Assembly: GCA_022059125.1 (NCBI GenBank)
Contig: JAEUWY010000006.1
Span: forward strand, 1,922,001 to 1,986,000
Length of the DNA stretch: 64,000 bases
Source: Corynespora cassiicola
Taxonomy: Eukaryota; Ascomycota; Dothideomycetes; Pleosporales; Corynesporascaceae
Direction of reading: 5' to 3'
The notes beneath the pieces are model-generated. The model was not told the origin of the DNA. It did not search any database and saw only the letters and a program-made list of their open reading frames with translations. Below, piece by piece: positions 9,641 through 21,741 of this stretch; position 1 is the stretch's first letter; each line of letters starts with the position of its first letter. The translations under genes were made by a program, and so were the position numbers.

Positions 9641-12600
9641 GATGAGAAGTTGTCCCCGCTCTCTTCCCACATCTAAATGGCCGCCTTGGAAGAGAGTATG
9701 TAAAAATTTTCGCAGCGGCGCGCCTGTAGCACAAACGGGGCTTCGTAGCTCGGATATGACATCAGTGGAAAGACCTGCTGGTGATGAAGAAAAACATCAA
9801 CAGAAGCTTATGATGATGATGCGAACCCTCCCCCCGATGCCTGAACTGACCTCGAAGTGGGCGCGGAGAGTAACTCTGCGCTGCTGGAACACCCCTGTGC
9901 TTTGCTTCACCACTCCATCGCGCCCGCGTCCCGTAAAGCAGTGGACCTGCATGCTTTATGTATATAGAACTCAATATAAACCCCCAAGCCCCAATTTCTA
10001 TCGAATAATCGTCGTTCTTGACCCATGGGCGGTTGTGGAGGTTCCAAACATCGGCTTCGGCGGAGGAGGGACGAAAACGAGGACGCAGGCTACGACGGTG
10101 AGACGGGGACAGCTAAAACGGGCAGGATCTCTTGTTTGAGTCCTGAAAGAACAGATAAAGAGCCTAGATGCTTCGACTGGGCTAAGTGTATTCTGCCCGG
10201 CCGTGTATGATGGAAGACTCCTCACCAGCGACGAGCGTACTCCCAACCAGCCAAGCGCCGAGCCACTCCTCATAGATAAACTGCGCATCAGTAAAACACC
10301 TAGCTTTCGACCACGAAAGGATCTGAAACATTATCGTGGACGGAAAAGAGGGCTGGCAAGGCAATTGGCAAGGCCCACAAGGCTGACAAACATCACAAAG
10401 GGACCAAGCATGTACACGTAAACAGAGAGCGAGAGAGTTTTTAAAAAGAGTGCTTATCGTTGCAGCGGCAGTGGTAACGATGGCGGCGACAGACAGACAA
10501 GACAACGTAACTAGAGTCGTGATACTACTAGTTCAAATGTTCAACCTCGCACGCCGTGCCCAGTGGCTCAGGACTAGCCATGGAGACAGGTCCACCACGG
10601 GGGGCGCAGGTACGATCGCAGAGTTTTTTTTTGGAAAATCCCACGATCCAGCAGCACCTTCCAAGATGCTAGTATAGCAGATGGGGAAACGAAAAACACG
10701 TTTCAAAACCCGACGGCGTTCACGTTCTGCGAAAGGTGTGGAAAAGTGCTGTCGGGATTACCCGTAGTCTCTCTCGTCGTCAAACACGAGGTCTTTGGGG
10801 GGAGCGAGGTGCCATAGAGTGCTCCCCCTCGTCTACAAAGCCTGGGGAAGCCCCAAACCCCGAAAATTTGGGCCGCGATCCTCACTCCCAGCGAAGCCAT
10901 CGTCAGCGCCGGAAGGTTTACCGCAAAAACAGAGCATTCGCGCCACGGAGATGGCGCTTGCAAGATCTGCAGTAGACCCAACATGAATTTTCTCCGAGGA
11001 ACAAGGGGGGCGTTGCTCACCCGACGAGCGTCTTCCCGACCCTGCAGCTGTGGTGGACTGGACCGGTCAGTGAGCACAACACAAGTGGGTACCAAAATCT
11101 CCGTCATGGCGCACCTCTTCTCTGGGCTGGGAAGCGTATGATCCGAGAGAACTTGTCTCGAGAATATTCCACACAATTGGAGAAACAGGTTTGTATCGGA
11201 AAGAAATAGTAAAGAGTGACGAGCCTTGATTGAGGATCAGAATACATGGCTATGCCCTGGTGCTTGTTGCCCAATCATGAGGGCGGCTAATCGCCGAACT
11301 ACGAGCCTACTCGAACTCATGCATTATCGCGAGCAATTAGTACGGATCAGACAATGATAGAGAGTATTACGAGATCCTGCGGACTGTAATTACGGCCGGT
11401 AGATATAAACTTGACCGTCTAGGTAAGGATCAAGGAAGGAATTCCAGGTAATGTGCGCGCAAGTCTATTTATTCTCTGTCTTGGAGATTTGAAAAAGCAG
11501 CACAGGACATCAAAAAATTGTTTGAGTCAATATTGGCAGGTTGTTTGATCTCGGTCAAATGCAGAATTGCAGTAAACCGTCGATACACGAGGCTGGGAGA
11601 AATCAGTTTAGGAAGCCTTGCTAAGGTTAGCATGACACGGCACTCATAACGCTTGGGCACGCCATCAGCGGAAAAAGGAGGGGGTAAATAGTGAGCCCAT
11701 CAGCTGCAGCTAGCGGGGAATGCAATTAAATCCACCTCCATAGTCTCAACATGCAGAATCGATGGCTTAGACAGCATGAGAGGATTACGACGACTCACCA
11801 TAGCGCCTTATCTTGTGGTGAATGTTGTGGCCAGCTGACACAAGTTACAAATAATCTGCAGCATCCAGGGGCAAGCATGAGCTCGGGCGTCACTCGTATT
11901 TGAGCGCAGAGGTTCATTGGGCGCCCGACAGTATGGACAATGAGAATGTGATGAGTGCACTGGCCTCGCATAATTTGACGACAATGGAGGATTATGAGGA
12001 TCAGCCGTTGAGTTATCCTCGTCCACGGAGAGCAGAGCGTTGACCCACAGCCTGGCGCTGGTACCGTGTGTTCAATAAGGCATCCGCATGCTGCGAAACC
12101 GTGGCGTTTTACATTGGCCCTCCCCGGGTTCTGTTGATTATGTTCTGCAGCTATGTGACGCTCAATAGACGTAGCTTGTGACAATGCTCGTGCTGTGTTG
12201 CCATGGCAGAAATGGTTTGAGGCTTAGGCGCGTCCCATGTGGAGGTGAGTTTGTCCAGGTGAACTCAAGACAACGAAATCGTCACATGGCTTCCTAAACT
12301 GGCAAGCGGGCTGCCGTGTTGGTGATGTGCTGTGGTTTGCGTGCGGTGCGTTCGCACGGACCAATAGTTCATGACCTGATCTGAGGGGTTGATGGTTCTA
12401 CGGCGGCTCTATTGTGGCCGTTGTCCTCGAAGACTGGCCGAGTGCGTAGAATGATGGCTATCTGCATATATGCACCGGAAAGCGGGGCGGATATAACACT
12501 GTGTAGCTATGAGGATGGTCGATGAATGTCTGCTAGAGACCTGACGCACTTCGACAAAGGCATTGTTTGACGGAGATGGGTTCTGAGGTACAGGTGGCCC

Positions 12601-15600
12601 CAGTGCGAATGGGGTAATGGAGTGGCAAGTCTGACTATTAGGAGATAGGCGGAGCTGACGGCAGAAAGAGGCCCCTGGTTTACAGGCTTTGTAGACAGTA
12701 GGGCCCTCGAACCAAGAAGGCGTCTGGAGTTTGTGCTGTCATGGGGTGGCTAGCCACGGTACGACCAGCTTGACGAACCAGCATTGCGCGACAGCAGTGC
12801 CTTCGGTGCCATCGGCCGCTCCGTACAACGCCAGCGTTTCGCTACCGAGCTGCAGTCAAGAGGATTTGAAAGGCCATGCTCTGATGAAAGAGCGAGCAAG
12901 ATGGTGGCAATTTGGCTGGTCGTCGGGCCCATACGCTAGTGTCGTGTCAAAGAGCTGAAGGGCCAAAATCAGGAGATACTGACGGCAGAAGCGATATGCT
13001 TGCCTCAAATCAGTTTACAGAGCGCACGGCTTGACGAAACCACATGTCATGTAGAGTGTGGCATACTGACTGACCTCTCTAATCGGCAAGGTCCTCAGTC
13101 AACGCCCACAACGACCGCGAACCATTGCTCATAGCTAGTGTGGGGTCTAGCCGCGCAACAGTTCAACAGTCACACGAGATCGGCTGTGCGAGTCTCCAAT
13201 GTTGCAAATATGAGTTGGTGCACAAGGCGTGCGATAGCCTACCCAGGCGTCTGAGCCGTATCTAGGCTCTTCTGAGATTCGCTCTCGCCTCGCTAAGGAA
13301 CCCACAGAGCTAAAGGATCCCTTGAGCTGGGTGGTGATATTTCCACTCGATTTGTATTTGTCACGTCAGCTGGCATGATCGCCAACTGACAGCCGCCACT
13401 GATATCTGGCAGTAGCAGTGGTGTTCCATGCTGCAATGCACATCATGAACTGGAGAAAGAAGTGTGATTCCTCATGTCCCAGTAAGCCGCAAAGGAAAAG
13501 AAAAGGAGGAAAACAGGCCATGAGACGTGGAAAGCCGAGAAACCGGGGCGGCACGAGCGCTGGCCTTCCGGTGGCTCATGAATGGTCTGGCGTTGATTGC
13601 CTATGAAGACTTGGCCAAACCATAGGAAGCCCAAAGTAGGCGTCAGACGAGCTTCGTCTTCGCAACTGAGGGTCGGATTGCCCGAGACAAAGACCAATAG
13701 GTCGGGATGGAGATGGCAAGGCTGCAGTGGTTGGGTCTCCCAGGGAAAAGTTTACTAAAGGAGCGTATATCCGGCAACGGTGCTATGAGAAAGAGGTCAA
13801 CCACAATGATAGACGGGCCGGACCGCTGCTGGCAGACGTTCCTCTTCAGACTTGATCACGGCATCACGTCAGCCCCTTGGGACGACGCACTGATCAGAGG
13901 CGGCGGGGATGGACCGTGGTGGTGTAACTGAAGGTACGCAATGATCCGAAGCAGTCGGACACTGCGACAGCCTCAAGCATAGGGGCTTCTGGGACACAGT
14001 TGTCGTCGGCTGAGACATTGGGCTCTGCAGCACTGACGGTCCCTACTCTTCCCGAAGCATATTCGAGGCTGCTGCAGGCGACCAGAAGATTGTTGGAGGG
14101 CGAGGGCTGCTTGGACGCCGACCTTCGCCGTCACGGGGATTGCGCGGGAGGCTGCAGGCCGGTGTGCCTCGACGGCGGACTCCCTGCAGGGCAGCTGAAT
14201 ATCTTGTGACGTTCAGATGAGGTGCAGCGACCGAGATGGGCCGCGATGTCCAGAATACCCGCAGCGCCACCATCTCAATCTATGCTCAACGGGCTGCTGT
14301 GCGCTGGCGCGGTGAAATGTTCTGGCAAATGCCGAAGGGGCCTGGGGCTGGCGCGGTCAGTGTGCCATGAGGCACTCGGAAACGAAGCAGCAGCCCTGCT
14401 CTCTCACATCCAGCAAGCACCTGGGCACGATGCCATGGTCAGATGATGGCAGTGGGTGGCCGAAGCAGGCGGGGGCAGGCATTGATGGAATTCCAGGGCC
14501 GATGCACAGAGGGCGAGGGCAGGCCATTGGATGGAGGGCCGGGCGGCTGGAGGCAAGGAATGCAAATGGGCTATCCGTCGCCGGTCAGCCCCGAGCGCTG
14601 GGAGCGCTGTGAGGGCTGGCAGGACGGGGAGGGCTCTCGAGGCCGGCTCACGGCCAGTTCAAGGCCACGGCAACGTGCGAGACACATGCGCGCAGCGGCG
14701 GGCTGGGATTGAGATGTGACGCTGTCCGCGTGGAGGGTCGAGGGAGGGCGCAAACAGCAAGGGATGGGGAGGGGGGGAGGGGATGCCGCGCAACAGCGGA
14801 GGGCCGATGGTGTTGAGGGCGGTCGGTGCTGCAATGGGTGCAGTGGGTGCAATGCGCAGACGATGCCTGGGGCGCCTGCCCTGGGAGGGCTGGGGCGGAC
14901 GGGGCCCGGGCGCAGCTGCCACAGCGCTGCACGGCGGAAGCTGCGAGGGGCACTAGAGGGAGCTAGCAGCGCGTCGGGCCTAGGGCGGCGCCCCCGGCGG
15001 GGAGGAATAACCGCGGAGCGCCTGCACGTCACCGGGCCCTTCCTTCCCACCACATCCCGGACGCCCAGCGCTCCTTCCCATCGATCCTGCCCACGCACCC
15101 ACGACTACTGCACGCAAGGAGGGAGCCGCCCGCCGTAATCAGCGCCCGCGCAGATGCAGCAGGTGCAGCACACACGCCAGGTGCGGTAGCCTCCCAGTAG
15201 CCTCCCCAGCAATCGCCCACCCCGTCCCCCCGTCCGCCGCCCGCCGCCCACCAGCCCGCAGCCAGCGATGCTCTTTGTCACTTTTCGACCGCCCGCTAGC
15301 CTGGCTTCCCTCTCTCACCGTTCGCCCCAAGCCGTGAGCAAGCCGTGAGCCGGCCGTGAGCGAGCCTGGTCCTATCTCCCGCCGTTCGCCCCGTCCCATG
15401 CCATGCCATGCCAGGCCCTTCCATCCCATCTCGCCTGAGCCCCGTCGGCAGGGTAGGCTGTGGGACCCCCGAGCCCCCCTCCCCCTCCTCGGGCTCTCGC
15501 CGACTGCGGCGGCTGCTGCTTTCTCGCGGGTGAACTGCCTCGCTGCCCCGTGTCCGCACCGCCAAAGGGTCCAATGGGCATGGCGGGCCGGGCGCTCGCT

Positions 15601-17099
15601 TCGTCGTCGAGGTGCCTCTGGCCGTGGGACAGAGTGGGCGCGAGTGGCCAGCAGCAGCCGGGCGGGCAGTGAGAGCGACGAGGACGTGTCTACTTTCGGA
15701 GGATTGCGCAGGCTCCCGCGCTGTCGGGTCGTGTTGTGCTTGGAAGAGCGAGGAGCCCGGATCATGGCGCAGTGATCGAAGCAAGAGCCTAACTCGAACC
15801 GCACATGGTCCCAGATGTCTCCAGGCGAAGGGTTGCATCGCGCTCGCTGCTGCCGCTGCCCACCCTGCCCTCCCTCTCGCCGTGGCCGCCGTGGCGCCTC
15901 TGCGTCGACGGGACTGGCGGCGCCTGGACGGCCTGGACGACTTGACGGCTTGACGGCTCCACGGCTGGATGGCTGGGCAGCCGCTCTCGCTTCCCCTGTT
16001 GCCGCTGCTGCTGCTGCTTCTGCCGCCGCCGCTGCTCTGGCCTCTCTGTGACAGGTAACGGCGGACGGGCGAGCCATGGAGCCCAGCGGGCCCGCCCGTC
16101 TCCCTGGCCCATCTCAGCCTACGTGCTGTGCGCGCTCCAGCGCGGCCTCTACTTGCCTCGCCCCAGCGGCGGCCGGCCCGTGGCGTGCTCGCCGTCAGCC
16201 TGCCCTTGGCGGCCGCCCAAGAGCCGTCAGGATCAGAGCGATTCGGAGGCTGTCAGAGGCTGTCAGAGCCAGCAGCGCGCCAGCAGCAAGCCGGAGGGCT
16301 TAGAGGCAGGGCCGCCAGCGGGGCTGCCAGACCCCATCGATTCAGTGCTGACAGACTGCGCCCTGGCGCGCTGCGCAGAGCAAACTCTGATCATCTGTTC
16401 GCTGCATCGCGTTATTCTTAGGGGAGGGGGGCTGGCAAGAGGGCAGGCTGGCAGAGATGAAACATGGCAGTCCCAAGCAGCCGGATCGTGTGCTGTTGTG
16501 TCGAGTCGCCCCCCATTGAGCGCTGCGTCGTGGCCAATGTTCCTGCGTCGCTGCACGGGGACCCAGCGGCGAGCCAACCACTTCTCCGCGACGCCTCGTC
16601 ACTGAGTTCCGGCCGTCGACAAAGGCCATAGTTCTGGTGCAAGGAATGCACCGTCCAGCGTGGGCCGTAGACAATTCGAGAAAGGATGCGAGCCTGGGCC
16701 CTGGGGCAAATCACCTCCCTGACGTCGGAGATATAGACCGACCGTTTTGGGAAATGGTCGCTGCTGCAGCTTGCCAATGCTACCGTGGTGCTAGAGAATG
16801 GCCGTGGTCTGAGCCTGGCAATACGCATCGTTTGCTCTGGGGCTCTGGGGCTGAATCTTGATCCATCAAGGCCTGCTGGGAGAAGCTCTCAAGCTACCTA
16901 CTTGCTAGCCATTGCTCTTTTCAGCCAAACAACCCGACATGCTCCCTCCAAGCCGCGCCCACCCTGTCGGCTTGCATCCAGCGACGCTATAGTGGTTCCT
17001 GCCTGCACTCGAGGGCTGTACTTCAACCGCCCACCGTCTGTAGCCTCACTCCCATTCGGCCGCTGTTCCTGCATCTTCTGATCTGCTCCCCAGCCTCCG
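9641..17099. other. Long region without a supported protein gene, upstream of the NDT80-type regulator
   Basis: Open frames occur on all six frames, especially at 14.0-16.6 kb where GC is very high, but their products are low-complexity (runs of Ala, Arg, Pro, Ser, Gly), overlap one another on opposite strands and match no family. Short direct repeats are common, such as CATGC units near 15397-15412 and CTGTCAGAG near 16247-16268. The region is best read as an extended regulatory or non-coding transcribed region; small genes cannot be excluded. Confidence 0.45.
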
Positions 17100-18879
17100 T
17101 CCATTAATTCTCCGTCGTCATCTATTCCCCTTTTCGTCTACTCCCGATCTACCTGATCCACACCGTCTGTTCCTCTCCATTGTTCCTCTCCTGGCAACTT
17201 CGGTACCCTACCAAGCAGCTTCGAGAACGCACATCACGGGGTTCCAAGAAGCCCACGAACCCTGGCCGCCTTGTGCAACGGGCCCCGTTAGTTACGAGCC
17301 GACTTGGATTGAAGGTCCGGTGCATATATGCTACCTCCCTTCTCGGTGCTCACTGCTCCAGACGGCCGTCATCTCAATTGCAAATCTCTCCCATCCTACT
17401 CGGACTCATTGCTTGTTTCACCCCAGGGCCTTTTTGCTCAGTCTACTCTCTGCAATCCGCGTCTCTCTCGAAACTGGCACCGTGTCTGCCGCTGCCGCTG
17501 CCGCCGTTGCTTCTGCCAGAGCCCCGGCGCAGAGGACGACGACCATCGAGCAGATCCGCGAACCGGGCCTCCGTGCAGATCGCTAAACAATCGACGACAG
17601 GTCAGCATTCTCGCCGAAACAGCCACCTCTTCAAAGCAGCTGGCGCCACATCCTTTTTCCTCTGGGGCGTCTGCAGCAGCACCCTGGTACGTTTCAGAGA
17701 AATTACGACATGTCCCTTCGGCAACTGCCAAAAGACTGACAGGTCGCAGCGGAGCAGAGACAGCGACAGTGCTCCTACCACCGACGTCGCAGCCGGCCAG
17801 TGACCGGGGAGCAAGGGGACGGAACCAGTGCCTGTCCGTGCGCCAGCCCATCTGGAGATTCGAGATCTGTGGAGACGGCGGGAACAAGCAAAGCCTACCC
17901 TCCGGTCTGGTGTTCGGCGCGGGCGAGCGTTTTCTAACCCTAAGGTTTAAGGTGTCGCGCAGCCGCCGCACCTGCTGCCTGTCACCCGGTCGAAGCTTCC
18001 CTCTCGAGCTTCCCTGACTTGGTCAGTATACCCCCCCCCGTTCCTGCCCCTTCTGGCGCACCGGGACCTGACTAAGCCCCGCAGCAGCAGAGGCAGCAAG
18101 AGCAGCGAGAACAGCAACGTAAAAAGAACACACCATCTCCAGTCCACCCTGTCCACGGGCCTTGTCGGTGCGGGAGGAGCAGAGCTTCGGCGCGCGCGCA
18201 TCACGGAACCCAGCCTACTGGATAAAGTGCGCATTGCACCGCTGTTGGCCAGGGCCACGCAACCACTCGTCCAGCAGCCCACCTGGCAGCAAGCAGCAGG
18301 CTCAGCAGGCTCAACAGGCTCACCAAGCCCACCGAGCCCACCGAGCCCACCGAGCAGCATTGACGACCAAGCAGCATTGACGACCGAGCAGCATTGACGA
18401 CCGAGCAGCCACCGTCACCGCGCAGCGGCAGCTAGTCGAGGATCGCGCGTCTTGTGCCGGCTAAACCCCCCCAGATTTCCTTTGAAGCGAGCCAACAACG
18501 GCAGTCCCCAAGCTCTCCAACGGCCATCAGGACGCCTGTTCGAGCGTCTCGTCGCGCTTGGACCCCTCGCCAGACACCCTCATCGCAGCGGCCCCCGCGA
18601 GCTCGGAGGGCTGAGGGCCGGATTGGGATCCGCAACTCTGCAGCTTCGCCGCAGCAGCAAACCAGCGGCCGAGGTCTCTGCGTCAGCGACCAGGACGTTC
18701 GCCACTGCCGGCGCCGTTGTCTGCAGACCCAGCGCGTCGGAATCGCCAGCGCGAGGGAGCTGAGGCAGTCAGATTGACACCCCTTCGCTGCCGCCCGGGG
18801 AAGCAGTCCGTCGAAGGAGTCGCGGGCTTCCTCGCTGCACCAGACCCACGAGCTGCGGGCTGCGGGCGTGTCTGCAATA
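17100..18879 (+). promoter_or_regulatory. Probable long spliced 5' leader of the VIB-1/XprG-like gene
   Basis: From about 17100 the plus strand turns pyrimidine-rich (TTCTCC, TCTATTCCCC, CTCTCC), a usual sign of a fungal transcription start. Two well-formed introns can be drawn downstream: 17687-17749 (GTACGT donor, CTGAC branch, GCAG acceptor) and 18022-18084 (GTCAGT donor, CTGAC branch, GCAG acceptor), both 63 nt. Between them and the ATG at 18880 the leader is CAG/ACC-rich with a tandem repeat at 18297-18418. Several upstream ATGs would form small upstream frames. Leader extent and splicing are inferred. Confidence 0.5.
18297..18418 (+). repeat. Short tandem repeats in the leader
   Basis: Three imperfect parts follow each other: CAGCAGGCT-like units, three copies of CCCACCGAG, then three copies of a roughly 20-nt unit containing AGCAGCATTGACGACC. 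They lie in the inferred untranslated leader about 460 nt before the start codon. Confidence 0.7.
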
Positions 18880-21741
18880 ATGAATTCAGGTAAGTCAGCC
18901 TTAAACACATATGCCAACCCATGTCCCGCGAGAAGCACACACCCCCAGGGCCTCCTGCGCGCTGCACACCTCCTTCGTCCTTAAACTGGCGTCTGGCGCC
19001 TGGCGCCCTTCTCCGCATTCTTCCACCATTTTCCACCTTCCCTCCAGCCTTCTCCCCTATATTGCCCTGCAGCACTCCCGCGCGACTCGTCCCCTTCTTT
19101 TCCTTCCCATTGACTTTGACCGCTACACGCACGGTGGGTCCGTGGTTCTCGCTCGTCTGCCCGGTCCTGTAGTGCGCTCTTGCACGCTTCCTCTACTACC
19201 CGATTGTGGAGGCCCCTGTGCGACTGCGTCCCACGCGCGCTTTTTCTCTACTCTTTCTTTGCCAACGGGTGCACGTTGTCCGTTTTTGTCACACGCCTTG
19301 TCCAACGCCCGCCGTCTGGCTCAGATTGATTGGCTGACTTGCAGCATAAGCAGTGATTCACCCGCTACCATTGGGGTCGGGCAACCCCTTCTCTTCGGAG
19401 CAGGAATGCATCGACCATAGTGGTCATGCGAATCATACTAGATATCCTACTTCCGATCCGCTAAGGACCGACGGGGACCTAGGCCAGTCAACGTACTCGA
19501 CACGCTCTCTTGGTTTCCAGCGCCCCGAACATCAGTAAGTGCACCCTCTCATTGGTTCTTCTGCATTCCGGCCTGCCATGGCGGGCTCCGGGCTGCTGCC
19601 TTGCCCTGCGGCCCCCAGCCCACGCATCCCGCCTGCCTCGACGCCTCGTCGCCTGGCGCTGCCTAAGCTCTGGCTTCCACAACCGCCGAAACAAACACGT
19701 CGTCATGTCCCCCATCTCCCTCGTCGCACATGTTCCGGATGCATGGTCCACCTAGCTTTCCCAGCATGCCGGTCTGTCACATTGATCACACGACAACCCT
19801 AGCGGTAATAGCATATCGTCTCTGTCCGAGTTGACAACTTAAACCGTGCCACCAGGCTCTCCGGTTACACATCGCCGTCGCTGGCATCACTTTGGCCCAT
19901 TACCAGTGTTTTGTTGGGGCTGGCTAACTTTTCGCCATTAGCTATTCCACTGCAGTGCCATATCCCGACTCAGGGTCAGGGTCAGGGTCAGGGTCCATTT
20001 CCGCCTCCCCCGGCTCAGGCGTCTCCTTCCAGCCATTTCACAGCTCGACCTACCAGTCGCCCTCTTCATACAGTAACCTCTTAGCAACTCCATTCCCGTT
20101 CCCACAACCGTTCGGCACCATGTCGTCGACTCGACAGAGGTCCTCCATGTAGGTAGCCTCTTGTGGCGCATTTGTGCCTGTAGAACCTCGACCTTTATGC
20201 ATGACAGCTGACAGATACACGGTAGAACTGAATCTTCCTCGTCGGCGACGTTACCTCACGTACGATCTCCCGGGATGGGCAATCCAGTGTCACCGTCCAT
20301 GGGGGTCGACGTCAGGAATAATTATACCACCACAACACCAGGCCTGCATCGACATCCACACGCCTTATCCCCTCGCCATTCTGACATTTCCCGGTACAGT
20401 ACCCTGCCGGACACTCCTAGAAGCACTCTGCAACCCACCGGCAGCATGTCTCTCCCGCCGTCCACTACCTATAGCATGCCTTATGGGGCTCAGCCTGATC
20501 GGACAGGTGAGACTCCACCCTTCAACGCACAAGAGACCTTCTGCGACATCACCTGTGAGGGTGCCACCGTCACACCGAGCATCGAGGCCAAGATTGAAAA
20601 GGGTTTTTTTTACTCTTCCGATCGCGTTTGGACGTGTTATCGTCGCAACTACTTCGCAGTGAGCGTCTCTTATGGGCTAACACCGTGGTTCTCCGGTGCG
20701 CGCCTCTACCTAAATCAAGGCAATGGCAAGCCTCAAGAGCAAATCCAGTCGATGGCAGTATCGCTGGCCGCGGCTGTTGACAACTCTGCAGGCAAGAGCA
20801 TCGAACTCATCCAGCATACTCCGAAGCGCGACAAAGGCCCACAACTTCCCATGAAGAAGGAACTTCTAGCGCCAGCTCCACCTGGGAAAAGTCACGACCA
20901 CACGTATTCGATGAATACCTTCCATCAGCCTCCGCCGGTGGCTGGACCACAGCTGCCGCTCCAAAACGAAAATGAGGCATCAGCGCCCTACAATACGACT
21001 GGCCACACGAGCAGCAACTATTCGCACAGCTTTGATCGAATCCAGTTCAAGTCTGCAACAGCAAACAATGGCAAGCGCAGGGCGCAGCAGCAATACTATC
21101 ACTTGATTGTGGAACTCTGGGCCAATGTCCAGAACCCGCGCGATACCACTGAACGTTGGATCAAAGTGGCTCAGCGGACGTCTTACCCTGTTGTCGTGCG
21201 TGGACGATCCCCCAGCCATTACCACAATGAAGGGCCGCAAAACCCCAGCAGTGCTTCCCGAGGAAGCGGAGGCTCCGGTCTTGGTGGCATCGGTCGACTT
21301 GGACTTGGGTCGAACAGCCAACCTACATTCGGCGGCTACAGCAACGGCCTTTCAGGGGGTGGGGGCGGAAGTGGAGCAGTATACAGAGGCAATGCCTACT
21401 CGCTCAATCCGAGTCCTGCCGGAAGCCACTCCGTCAGCTCCGCTAGCTCATTGAGCGGGGGCCCAGTGGAAGGCCTCGTAGGTGACCAGCACCTGGTTGA
21501 TGACGAGGACACAAAAATGATGGACACCCAGGATTACCAATATTATCCTGCACCCATCTACGAAGGCTTGCCGTCCAAGAGTGAAGGAATGGGACTTCCG
21601 TTGCCTGACCGTCGTATCAAGGAAGAGTACTCAGGCCCTGCAGCAGGCTGGCAGGTTGGGGGATGCGGACGGTATCAAGGCATGGAGACAAGCCGTGGGC
21701 TATATCCCGATGTGCACGCCCATGCTCATGCGGGTTATTGA
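18880..21741 (+). CDS. vib-1/xprG-like: NDT80/PhoG-domain transcription factor, VIB-1/XprG type
   Basis: Four coding exons reconstructed by hand: 18880-18889, 19483-19534, 19942-20148 and 20226-21741; introns of 593, 407 and 77 nt. The last two acceptors have good branch sites (GGCTAAC, GCTGAC 13 nt upstream). The product is 594 residues. Residues 1-189 are Ser/Gly/Pro/His-rich with a GSGSGSGS run. The NDT80 DNA-binding domain spans about 190-416 and includes ETFCDITCEGATVTP, FFYSSDRVWTCYRRNYFAVS and YYHLIVELWANV. The C-terminus is Gly/Ser-rich, then acidic. Relatives in Neurospora and Aspergillus control extracellular proteases, carbon-starvation response and heterokaryon-incompatibility cell death in the nucleus. 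The frame stays open through every junction; the 10-nt first coding exon is the least certain part. A later in-frame start at 20275 would lose only the N-terminal extension. Confidence 0.85.

Noticed and set aside
14000..16640. Many long open frames on both strands, up to 312 residues (15139-16077 minus).
   Set aside because: Products are Ala/Arg/Pro/Ser low-complexity, overlap each other on opposite strands and follow from very high GC; no domain or splice support.
19969..19994. Telomere-like hexamer repeat (TCAGGG)4.
   Set aside because: It lies in a coding exon of the NDT80-type gene and encodes a Gly-Ser run; the unit is not the TTAGGG telomere repeat.
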